Positions 1-6,594 of a stretch of DNA of 7,411 nucleotides are shown piece by piece. The first letter of the stretch is position 1; every line of letters starts with the position of its first letter. The stretch covers positions 1 to 7,411 of the forward strand of contig MHER01000071.1 in the NCBI GenBank assembly GCA_001805205.1, given 5' to 3'. This DNA is from Nitrospirae bacterium RIFCSPLOW2_12_42_9. GTDB taxonomy: Bacteria > Nitrospirota > 9FT-COMBO-42-15 > HDB-SIOI813. The notes beneath the pieces were generated by a model that ran no database searches, was not told the origin of the DNA, and saw nothing but the letters and a program-made list of their open reading frames with translations. A program made the translations under genes and the position numbers.

Positions 1-226
1 CGTCTCAGTTTGCACAATAGGTGATTTTTAAATTGCGAAACTATATGCAGGGAAGGTTTAAACGGGTTTCGCAAAGACTTTTGCAAGAACCTCATATGTT
101 AATATAATTATTGAAGTTTTATAATACTTGTCGGATAAAACCATTATACCACTCCTTATATACCTTTTATAGTATATTGTATATGAGAACTCTTGGATAT
201 CTATTTCGTTTATTATATTTACCGTG
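1..226. other. AT-rich non-coding stretch without a recognisable gene
   Basis: No reading frame of useful length or recognisable protein is visible here on either strand. The only structure I can point to is a perfect 9-base inverted repeat, TTGCGAAAC at 33-41 against GTTTCGCAA at 66-74, and a weaker 7-base pair, GTTTTAT at 116-122 against ATAAAAC at 135-141. A TATAAT string at 120-125 has no convincing -35 partner. The stretch together with the palindromic element that follows makes 322 bases without a gene. It probably lies between gene clusters. Confidence 0.6.
33..74. repeat. 9-base inverted repeat with 24-base spacer
   Basis: TTGCGAAAC (33-41) is exactly repeated in reverse complement as GTTTCGCAA (66-74), with 24 bases between. 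The pairing does not extend inward or outward. It could be a regulator site or the remnant of a larger palindrome. No gene lies next to it, so no role can be assigned. Confidence 0.35.
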
Positions 227-306
227 AAAATCCCCTCATCCCCCCTTTGAAAAAGGGGGCTGGGTTCCCGTTGCTGCGAAGCATTGCAACGGGAAGGGGG
301 GATTTT
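227..306. repeat. nested palindromic intergenic repeat, MITE-like
   Basis: The outer ends AAAATCCCC (227-235) and GGGGATTTT (298-306) are exact reverse complements. Inside are two independent hairpins. One is CCCCCTTT (241-248) with AAAGGGGG (252-259) around a 3-base loop. The other is TTCCCGTTGC (265-274) with GCAACGGGAA (286-295), whose loop contains a further TGC/GCA pairing. The AAAATCCCC...CCCCCTTT...GGGGATTTT pattern resembles dispersed non-coding palindromes that I know from environmental bacterial genomes. The second hairpin looks like an addition to that basic form. The element ends 16 bases beyond the stop codon of the small gene that follows. It could also act as a transcript-end hairpin, although no T-run follows it. 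Confidence 0.65.
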
Positions 307-322
307 AATCAGCGTGGATTTC

Positions 323-580
323 CTAATGGAACGACCGTACCTGTTCCGGAGTAAACTTTCCCAGTTTGTGGATGCGGGCCTTGTTACGTAAGAAACCAGG
401 GATAAGGTTCATTACCTCAGGCTCACCTTTGGCGTCTATAAGGGCATAACCAGTATGGTCGCCATCCATGCACCCCCAGTCAAACTTATTAAGGACAGAT
501 GGGCCCTCTGCCAGTATCTCATCGAGTGCCTTTAAACACTCCTCCTTTGAATGCGGAGATTCCAATAAATATCTTGACAT
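323..580 (-). CDS. small conserved hypothetical protein (85 aa)
   Basis: The predicted soluble protein has no signal peptide or membrane segment. It contains the run FDWGCMDGDHTGYALIDA and ends KFTPEQVRSFH. The pattern of an N-terminal helix rich in Glu, a central Trp-Gly-Cys-Met segment and a C-terminal beta-helix unit resembles small uncharacterised proteins I recall from Deltaproteobacteria and Nitrospirota, possibly of ferredoxin-like dimeric barrel fold. No function is known to me. The start was chosen at the ATG at 578-580. The strong Shine-Dalgarno string AAAGGGGGTGA (596 down to 586) is placed correctly for it, while a GTG three codons upstream (589) lies inside that string. The gene stands alone, with a palindromic element on each side, and shows no sign of damage. 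Confidence 0.75.
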   Translation of the reverse strand: MSRYLLESPHSKEECLKALDEILAEGPSVLNKFDWGCMDGDHTGYALIDAKGEPEVMNLIPGFLRNKARIHKLGKFTPEQVRSFH

Positions 581-585
581 CTTAT

Positions 586-596
586 TCACCCCCTTT
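586..596 (-). promoter_or_regulatory. ribosome binding site of the 85-aa gene
   Basis: On the minus strand this reads AAAGGGGGTGA, one mismatch from the ideal AAGGAGGTGA core, and ends 5 bases before the ATG at 580. It decides the start because the upstream GTG at 589-587 is part of the site itself. Confidence 0.6.
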
Positions 597-602
597 ACAG
601 TT

Positions 603-621
603 GTCAGGCACGGTGCCTGAC
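603..621. repeat. 19-base perfect palindrome in the 5' region of the 85-aa gene
   Basis: GTCAGGCAC (603-611) and GTGCCTGAC (613-621) are exact reverse complements around a single G. The spacing leaves room for a very stable hairpin only a few bases upstream of the ribosome site of the 85-residue gene. The string resembles a dispersed GTCAGGCAC-type palindrome found in many environmental genomes. An operator or an RNA hairpin that affects translation are alternatives. Copy number elsewhere in the genome would tell them apart. Confidence 0.6.
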
Positions 622-681
622 CTATTTAATATTACAATGCCTTTACAAATGATAATGAAACTACTTATCAATATTAATAAC

Positions 682-710
682 ATAGTAAAAAATAATAGTA
701 AATTACTCAA
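682..710 (-). promoter_or_regulatory. possible sigma70-type promoter for the 85-aa gene
   Basis: On the minus strand TTGAGT (710-705) and TACTAT (687-682) are separated by 17 bases. Each box matches its consensus at four of six positions. Transcription from it would cross the 603-621 palindrome before reaching the 85-residue gene. The segment is very AT-rich, so a chance match is likely and confidence is low. Confidence 0.27.
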
Positions 711-732
711 AAGGATATTTTTATTTAGCTAA

Positions 733-756
733 AAGGTGTATAAACATTAACACCTT
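733..756 (-). terminator. weak hairpin after the lipoprotein gene
   Basis: AAGGTGT (733-739) pairs with ACACCTT (750-756) around a 10-base loop, 20 bases past the stop codon of the large lipoprotein gene. On the minus strand the 3' arm runs into TTTTAG, a very short T-run. The stem is only 7 pairs with 3 G:C, so it would be a poor intrinsic terminator. Confidence 0.3.
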
Positions 757-775
757 AGTGTGGGACAACAACTTG

Positions 776-3436
776 TTATTCTTCAATAATTATTAACTGG
801 TTTGTTTTTACATTCTCTAATGTCTTTATCTTGCCGGAAGGGAACCTTGCCTCAATATCAATTGTACCATCGTATATACCAAGGCCAAATTCTGTAGTGA
901 GGGAATGTTGTGAACCGCTGCCTTTACCGCCTTGAACTTCACGTATCTGTTTATTAATAAATGGGGATAGTGTCTTATCATTTTCAGAAGGGACTACAGT
1001 AACCCTTGTACCTATCCCCGGGTGATTTGATTCCCTGCCAATTACTTTTATATGAATCCAATGGTGGTTATTTCCGTCATTTCTGAATAAACGTACTCCA
1101 TCACTGCTTGCCACAAGGAGGTCAATATCACCATCCCTGTCATAATCAGCAAAGGCATTCCCCCACCCATTACCTACTCTTACCCCAGCAAGCCATGTGA
1201 CATCTGTAAAAGTACCATCACCAATACCTTTATATAGGAAGCTGATTTCTTCTTTATATGTGGAAGTAAAGTAGAGGTCTAATATCCCGTCATTGTCATA
1301 GTCTATTAAGGATGGATCAGCCGAGGTCTCTTCAAATCTGATACCTGAGCCCTTGAATCTGTCTTTAAAAATGAAATCCGGCGGTCCAAGGTTTTCAAGG
1401 AGCATACTCTTGTCAGAGAGACCTATATACCGGGGATGGGCTAGATTGGATACAAAGAGGTCTAAGTCTCCGTCATTGTCATAGTCTCCCCATTCTGCCC
1501 CTATGGAGTGTCCATAGTAACCTTCTTCCTCATGTCCTTCAACCCCTGTTTCCTCAGCTACATTTGTAAATGTCCCATTCCCGTTATTTCTCCAGAGAAA
1601 GTTAGGATCTAACCTGTAGTTTGCCACATATATGTCAGGGTTGCCATCATTGTTATAATCGCCCCAGTTCACACCCCTGCCGCACATATTTTCAAGGGAG
1701 ATAACTCCAGCGATGCTATTCACTTCTGAGAATGTGTTATCACCATTATTATGAAACAGATAGTCTTTCAGGCAGATAGCTCTTTCTATTGTACTTAACA
1801 AAGGTTTCTCATAATTTGCTATATACAAATCAATAAACCCGTCATTATCATAATCTCCCCATGCAGCAGCCTCAGTAGGATATACCTCAGGTTCTTTCAA
1901 TGCTGTCATTGTAATATTATTAAATGTTCCATCTCCTTTATTTTCCCAGAGCATGTCAGTTGTACCTTTGCCAGATGCGAATGTATAGAAATCAAGGTCT
2001 CCATCATTATCAATATCCCCCCAAACCCCGCCATTTGCACCTGATATTTCAGTGATCCCGGCGTCCTTTGTTTTATCTATAAAGGTACCATTACCATTAT
2101 TATTAAAGAGCCTTGCTCCATTAAATAGTATATCTTCAAACCCATCATTGTTAAAGTCCCCCCAGCTTAACCTGGTTGCCTTAACAGATGATAATCCTGC
2201 AGCCTCTGTGACCTCTGTAAATGTTGTAACTCCTTCCCTGTTTGCAAAAAAATTATTTAGAGGTTCTTCATCTCTGTGGTTTCTGTAGTAATTGTCAAAT
2301 AATTCTTTTAACCTCTCCTCTGATTCTTTATTTTCACCAGACTTAAGGCTTTGCACATATGAGTTAATAGCACCCCCGATGTCATCCTTTATTTCAAGTA
2401 ACAGGCCGAGATGATAGTATAATTTAGGGTCAAACTTAAGGTGCTTAGTTGCCTTTTTATATGCCCACTCTGCCTCTGTATATCTCATGCTTTTATAATA
2501 AGCCCAGCCGAGTGTGTCATAATATATCCCTCTGGTTATCTTAAGGTCTTCATACCATTCTGATTCAGGGTAATATTCAGGTTTATCATCCGGATCAGGG
2601 TCTTCTATAAGTGTTAAAGCCTTTTTAAGGTATAATACAGCCTTATCCAGGTGGATATCAGCATCAGTATAAAAATATCCAACATAGAAGTTTGCCATCC
2701 TGTTGTCAGGATCATGCATGATCCAGTCCTCTCCATATTCATAAAGTAATTCCGTATTTTTTAAGTCTTCGGCACATAGCTTAAGCCTTAAAGTATATGC
2801 CATTTTCCTCTCTTTGCTCATAGGGAAAAGACTCTGAAAAACTTCTATTTTATTAAGGCGTTTTTCAACATCCTTCTCTATCAGCATATCTTCAAAGGAT
2901 TCATTTGCAAGTGTTGAGATAATCTCATCATCAGGTCTTAAACTCATGATCTCTTCTGAAAGCACTATTGCCTCCTTATCATCATGTAAAAAGTGCTGCC
3001 CGTAGTACGCGGCCATTAGTCTATCAAGGGTCTTCCTGCCTGAGGATAAAAAATCCTTAATCTCCCTTTTTATCTCTTCCCTTACATCATGTTTATACCC
3101 TGATTCCTCAAGCCTCACCATCCATAAACCGGGATAGGCATTATAAGCTTCGTTATCATATTGCAATGCTGTCTGAAATGCATGTCTGGAACTCTTGTAA
3201 TCTTCGATTGTAAAATAGAGATTACCAAGTGAGATCCATGCATTTATATTTTGCGGATTATGTTCAAGGGCCTTTTCAAAATAGACCTTTGCCCTTTCAT
3301 AGTGGCGTTTTTTCGCATATGTTCTCCCATCCTGCAGGGCTTTATAAGATCTGTATGCTTTGATAAAAGGAATACATCCGGATAATGAAAAGGATAAATA
3401 TATCAGGAGTAAAATCAGGTAAAGTTTTTTGACCAT
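776..3436 (-). CDS. large TPR / FG-GAP (VCBS) / ASPIC-UnbV lipoprotein (CRTAC1-like)
   Basis: This 886-residue protein starts with a type II signal peptide (KK, hydrophobic core, lipobox LSGC with Cys21). Ile at +2 argues for outer membrane sorting. TPR-like helical repeats follow at about 31-98, 246-275 and 305-370. From about 405 to 790 there are seven FG-GAP/VCBS repeats, each with a DxDNDGxxD-type calcium loop, at 427, 474, 528, 593, 651, 712 and 764. This number fits a seven-bladed propeller. Residues 793-886 match the ASPIC/UnbV domain (WIHIKV, SNHPGIGTRV, REVQGGKGSGSQ, FGLG, FPSGK). Such proteins are surface or periplasmic; TPRs and propellers usually bind partners, and no enzymatic role can be read from them. 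The start overlaps the kinase-like gene by 22 bases and has only a weak AAAGA ahead of it, so translation is probably coupled. The frame is intact. Confidence 0.9.
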   Translation of the reverse strand: MVKKLYLILLLIYLSFSLSGCIPFIKAYRSYKALQDGRTYAKKRHYERAKVYFEKALEHNPQNINAWISLGNLYFTIEDYKSSRHAFQTALQYDNEAYNAYPGLWMVRLEESGYKHDVREEIKREIKDFLSSGRKTLDRLMAAYYGQHFLHDDKEAIVLSEEIMSLRPDDEIISTLANESFEDMLIEKDVEKRLNKIEVFQSLFPMSKERKMAYTLRLKLCAEDLKNTELLYEYGEDWIMHDPDNRMANFYVGYFYTDADIHLDKAVLYLKKALTLIEDPDPDDKPEYYPESEWYEDLKITRGIYYDTLGWAYYKSMRYTEAEWAYKKATKHLKFDPKLYYHLGLLLEIKDDIGGAINSYVQSLKSGENKESEERLKELFDNYYRNHRDEEPLNNFFANREGVTTFTEVTEAAGLSSVKATRLSWGDFNNDGFEDILFNGARLFNNNGNGTFIDKTKDAGITEISGANGGVWGDIDNDGDLDFYTFASGKGTTDMLWENKGDGTFNNITMTALKEPEVYPTEAAAWGDYDNDGFIDLYIANYEKPLLSTIERAICLKDYLFHNNGDNTFSEVNSIAGVISLENMCGRGVNWGDYNNDGNPDIYVANYRLDPNFLWRNNGNGTFTNVAEETGVEGHEEEGYYGHSIGAEWGDYDNDGDLDLFVSNLAHPRYIGLSDKSMLLENLGPPDFIFKDRFKGSGIRFEETSADPSLIDYDNDGILDLYFTSTYKEEISFLYKGIGDGTFTDVTWLAGVRVGNGWGNAFADYDRDGDIDLLVASSDGVRLFRNDGNNHHWIHIKVIGRESNHPGIGTRVTVVPSENDKTLSPFINKQIREVQGGKGSGSQHSLTTEFGLGIYDGTIDIEARFPSGKIKTLENVKTNQLIIIEE

Positions 3437-4893
3437 TCTTTAGAATAAAGGCATGTTAGTCTCCAGCGCTCATATAGTTTCCTTGTATCCTGCTCATCAA
3501 GCCTGGGATTAAAGGTCTTTTTGGCAGTGACAAGTCTTTCAACTGGCAAGAGGCCCTGCCAAATCCTGGAGTTAATGCCTGCTAAAAAGGCAGCGCCTAA
3601 ATCAAATGCATCATGATCCTGTGTTTTATATACAGGCATATTCAGTAAATCCGATTGAAATTGTAATAAGTATGGCATACTGGATATCTCGCCGCTTGCC
3701 CTGATCTTTTTAAGTTGTATGCGTCCGTCCCTTTCTATTATATTGAAATTATCCTTTACCAGGAAGGCGATAGATTCAACTGCTGAGCGAACTATATCAT
3801 TCTTAGTCGTAGTAGATTTCAACCCGAAGATGCATGTGGTAATATTTGAGTTCCAGTAAGGCGAACTGATCCCGGAAAGGGCAGGGAGGATAAAGACCCG
3901 TTCACCAGACCGCTTACAAATATCATCAATATTGTCCTTGGGTGATATGAAACCTAAGTTGTTACGCAGCCACTCGAATATATGGTTAACCCCGTGTATG
4001 CTTCCTTCGAGCATATAAGTTGTGTTATTGTTATTTGACCATGCAATAGTAGTAAGAAGACCTGGTAATATAAAAATTTTCCTCCCGGTGTTAATAAGTA
4101 AAAAGCCATCCTTTCCATAGTTTATATTAACATCTCCCTCCTCAAAGCAGCCGTTGCCTATCAGGGACGACTGATGTTCAACTATGCTTGCATGGATTGG
4201 TATAGCCTGTCCCTCTATTGTTGCCTCTCCATAATCATGTGATGTAGGTAGTATGGGTGGTAGTATTTCAGCAGGTATGGAAAATAGTTCAAGTAATTCT
4301 TTATCCCATGACTTTGTAAAGATATTAAACAAAAGGGTATGGGCAGCATTTGTGTGGTCTGTTGCAAACACAGCCCCTCTGGTTAAGTGCCAGATCAGGT
4401 AGGTATTAACAGTTCCACATACCAGATTTCCTTTATCAAGCAGCTTACGGGCTGGTTTTATATTATCCAGCAGCCATTTAATCTTTGATGCAGTGTAACA
4501 ATGAGATAAAATAAGACCGGTCCGTTCACGAACCATATCCCTCTGAACCGACCGTTCCCTGCATAAATCTGCGCCGCGGGTATCCTGATATGCAATTGCA
4601 TTATAAACAGGTTTACCGGTGGACTTATCCCAGAGTATAATCGTTGAAGGTTGGTTTGTTATACCGATTGCAGATATCTGTTTCTTTTTAGAACCTATCT
4701 TCCTGAATAAAGTCTTAATTGCATTAAGCTGGCTTTTTAATATGTCTCCTGGTTTGTACTCAACCAGGCCGGGTTTTGGGAAAACAGGCTTGAGAGGACA
4801 CTCTACGCTTGTAATAATCTTCCCTTTTGAATCGACAAGAATAGCCCTTGATCCTGAAATGCCTTGATCCAGGACAAGAATGTATTGACCCAT
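3415..4893 (-). CDS. glycerol-kinase-like FGGY family protein, active site strongly altered
   Basis: The whole length (492 residues from the chosen start, close to E. coli GlpK) follows the GlpK backbone: LDQG...SR near the N-terminus, GITNQ, TGKPVYNAI, TRGAVFATDHTNAAHTLLFNI, LLTTIA and LGAAFLAG. Yet by manual alignment the glycerol contacts Arg83-Glu84 are Pro-Ser, Trp103 is Tyr, Tyr135 is Cys, and the catalytic Asp245-Gln246 are Glu-His. The ATP-site YGTG is YGKD and the DGG loop is SGE. The Asp of LDQG is kept. The known family reaction is ATP-dependent phosphorylation of glycerol or a sugar in the cytoplasm; this copy may be a pseudokinase or may have a new substrate. The start at 4893 has AAGGA upstream and puts LDQG at the GlpK position. 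An ATG at 4923 is in frame but touches the -10 box. The gene overlaps the lipoprotein gene by 22 bases. Confidence 0.85.
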   Translation of the reverse strand: MGQYILVLDQGISGSRAILVDSKGKIITSVECPLKPVFPKPGLVEYKPGDILKSQLNAIKTLFRKIGSKKKQISAIGITNQPSTIILWDKSTGKPVYNAIAYQDTRGADLCRERSVQRDMVRERTGLILSHCYTASKIKWLLDNIKPARKLLDKGNLVCGTVNTYLIWHLTRGAVFATDHTNAAHTLLFNIFTKSWDKELLELFSIPAEILPPILPTSHDYGEATIEGQAIPIHASIVEHQSSLIGNGCFEEGDVNINYGKDGFLLINTGRKIFILPGLLTTIAWSNNNNTTYMLEGSIHGVNHIFEWLRNNLGFISPKDNIDDICKRSGERVFILPALSGISSPYWNSNITTCIFGLKSTTTKNDIVRSAVESIAFLVKDNFNIIERDGRIQLKKIRASGEISSMPYLLQFQSDLLNMPVYKTQDHDAFDLGAAFLAGINSRIWQGLLPVERLVTAKKTFNPRLDEQDTRKLYERWRLTCLYSKEWSKNFT

Positions 4894-4902
4894 AGGCTTC
4901 AA

Positions 4903-4909
4903 TTTCCTT
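4903..4909 (-). promoter_or_regulatory. ribosome binding site of the kinase-like gene
   Basis: On the minus strand CTAAGGA precedes the ATG at 4893 with a gap of about 10 bases, slightly long but acceptable. The alternative ATG at 4923 has only an AGG at a similar distance, inside the promoter spacer. Confidence 0.45.
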
Positions 4910-4923
4910 AGTTTTTTGAGCAT

Positions 4924-4952
4924 ATATTAACAACCTGGGCAGTTAAAGTCAA
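4924..4952 (-). promoter_or_regulatory. sigma70-type promoter for the kinase-like gene and lipoprotein gene
   Basis: On the minus strand TTGACT (4952-4947, five of six consensus) and TAATAT (4929-4924, four of six) are separated by exactly 17 bases. Transcription would start near 4917, leaving a leader of about 24 bases that contains TAAGGA before the ATG at 4893. The -10 box abuts the upstream ATG at 4923-4921, which would lie before the predicted transcript start. This is why the shorter protein was chosen. Confidence 0.55.
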
Positions 4953-5034
4953 CATGGTTATTTTTTACTTTTAATTGACAAACGACCCCCACTTTGATAG
5001 GTATAGGTCAATTAGAGGTGGAGTATTGGCCAAT

Positions 5035-6579
5035 ATGGATATTGATGATGATATGGTTCAAGCCCGGCTTTCTCCGCAGGAGGAGAAGTTTGAGTGGTGG
5101 CGGCAGACAATTGGCTTGTTTATTGGCCCTGTGGTCTTTTTTATCTTATATTTATTACCTACCCCTTCCCTTTCAATGGAAGGACATATGCTCGCTGCAA
5201 TACTCGGGCTTGTCATTACCTATTGGATTACTGAGCCAATTCCGATCCCGGTTACTGCCTTGCTTGGTGCAGCACTCTGCGTTATTTCAGGGGTTGCGCC
5301 TGCAAAGGCAGTGCTTTCCCCATTTGCTGACCCAATAGTCTTTCTTTTCATAGGAAGCTTTATGATAGCAAAGGCCATGAGCCTGCATAAATTAGACCGG
5401 AGATTTGCCTATTATATCTTTTCTATCAAAGGGATAGGAAACAATCCTTTAAGTCTGTTAATTGCATGTGGTGTTATTGTTGCTCTCATATCTATGTGGA
5501 TTAGCAATACTGCTGCAACAGCGATTATGCTGCCAATAGGCATTGGAGTGATACGGACAATTGAGAGATTTCCGGTTGTGGGTGAGGCAGGGAAATTATC
5601 CGGTACTCAATTAAGATACAGGACAGGGTTTATGCTTATGATAGCCTATGGTGCATCCATTGGGGGGATAGCCACACCGGTAGGTTCACCACCAAATCTC
5701 ATTACTATGGGTATGATAGAGTCCCTTGCAGACTTCAGGATAACATTTTTCCAGTGGATGTTATTCGGGGTGCCTCTGCTTGTTATGATGTTCATTTTAC
5801 TGACCCTGATTTTAAGGTTTCTTAATCCACCGCCAGGAGGTAAATTATCCGATAATATTGAATTATTGTCAGGTATAAAAAGCGAGGTGAATATATGGAG
5901 CAGGGGAGAGATGTATACAATGCTATCGTTTTGTCTGGCTGTTTTGTTATGGGTCTTCCCGGGGATTACTGCCGGACTATTTGGGTCTGAATCTGAGATA
6001 TATAAATCTGTAAAAGGTGTGCTGGATGAAGGGATAGTGGCACTTATTGCAGCATCTATACTTTTTATAATTCCCACTAACTGGGAGAAAAGGACCTTTG
6101 CAATGACATGGGGACAGGCAGTGAAGATAGACTGGGGGACGATAATGCTTTTTGGCGGCGGTTTAAGTCTGGGGAAACTTATGTTTGATACCGGTGTTGC
6201 AAAGGTAATAGGGACAAGGCTTGCAGATGCAGGTGGTTTTGAAGGACTCTGGAGTATTACAGCATTATCTATAATAATCGGGATTCTGGTAAGTGAGACA
6301 ACATCCAATACTGCTTCAGCAAGTATGGTAATACCTGTTATGATTGCAGTGGCACAGGCAGCAGGTGTTTCACCAATTCCGCCGGCGCTCGGTGCAGGGC
6401 TTGGTGCAAGTTTCGGTTTTATGCTGCCTGTGTCCACTCCTCCGAATGCAATAGTGTATGGCTCAGGGATGGTGCCAATACTATCAATGGTCAAGGCAGG
6501 ATTAATATTTGATATACTCGGATTTATTATGATATGGATTGGATTGCGTATCCTGTGCCCGGTATTGGGGCTTATGTAG
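5035..6579 (+). CDS. DASS (SLC13-like) family sodium:divalent anion symporter
   Basis: An inner-membrane protein of about 514 residues with about a dozen hydrophobic segments. It shows the inverted-repeat signatures of the DASS family known from VcINDY: two Ser-Asn-Thr motifs (SNTAATAIMLP near 157 and SNTASASMVIP near 424), each followed by a Pro-Pro-Asn loop (TPVGSPPN near 214 and PVSTPPN near 465). The family couples sodium entry to uptake of di- or tricarboxylates, or of sulfate in some members; the substrate cannot be read from the sequence. The start is uncertain. A TTG at 4975 would add 20 residues but has no ribosome site. GAGGTG at 5015-5020 and GGAG at 5020-5023 favour the TTG at 5026 or the ATG at 5035. 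The gene is divergent from the kinase-like gene and convergent with the next, with a 15-base gap. The frame is intact. Confidence 0.88.
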   Translation: MDIDDDMVQARLSPQEEKFEWWRQTIGLFIGPVVFFILYLLPTPSLSMEGHMLAAILGLVITYWITEPIPIPVTALLGAALCVISGVAPAKAVLSPFADPIVFLFIGSFMIAKAMSLHKLDRRFAYYIFSIKGIGNNPLSLLIACGVIVALISMWISNTAATAIMLPIGIGVIRTIERFPVVGEAGKLSGTQLRYRTGFMLMIAYGASIGGIATPVGSPPNLITMGMIESLADFRITFFQWMLFGVPLLVMMFILLTLILRFLNPPPGGKLSDNIELLSGIKSEVNIWSRGEMYTMLSFCLAVLLWVFPGITAGLFGSESEIYKSVKGVLDEGIVALIAASILFIIPTNWEKRTFAMTWGQAVKIDWGTIMLFGGGLSLGKLMFDTGVAKVIGTRLADAGGFEGLWSITALSIIIGILVSETTSNTASASMVIPVMIAVAQAAGVSPIPPALGAGLGASFGFMLPVSTPPNAIVYGSGMVPILSMVKAGLIFDILGFIMIWIGLRILCPVLGLM

Positions 6580-6594
6580 TTGATGCAAATTCTT

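Noticed and set aside
116..141. TATAAT and inverted GTTTTAT/ATAAAAC as promoter or operator
   Set aside because: There is no -35 partner and no gene downstream on either strand, and the segment is very AT-rich, so chance is enough to explain it.
227..306. CRISPR or tRNA-like structure
   Set aside because: There is no regular direct repeat with spacers and no cloverleaf; the pairing is that of nested palindromes only.
499..732. Plus-strand frame of 77 codons
   Set aside because: It runs antisense through the 85-residue gene and its palindrome and has no ribosome site or recognisable protein.
2052..2288. Plus-strand frame of 78 codons
   Set aside because: It is antisense to the calcium-loop repeats of the large lipoprotein gene; periodic coding sequence creates such shadow frames.
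4619..4867. Plus-strand frame of 82 codons
   Set aside because: It is antisense to the N-terminal part of the kinase-like gene and shows no domain.
4994..5338. Plus-strand frame of 114 codons overlapping the transporter start
   Set aside because: It is a +1 shadow of the transporter gene; the translation has no recognisable domain and the DASS motifs are all in the other frame.
5646..6494. Long minus-strand open frame of 282 codons
   Set aside because: It lies wholly inside the transporter gene on the opposite strand. Its translation is rich in Pro, Ser and Ile without any domain, as expected from the antisense of a hydrophobic membrane gene.
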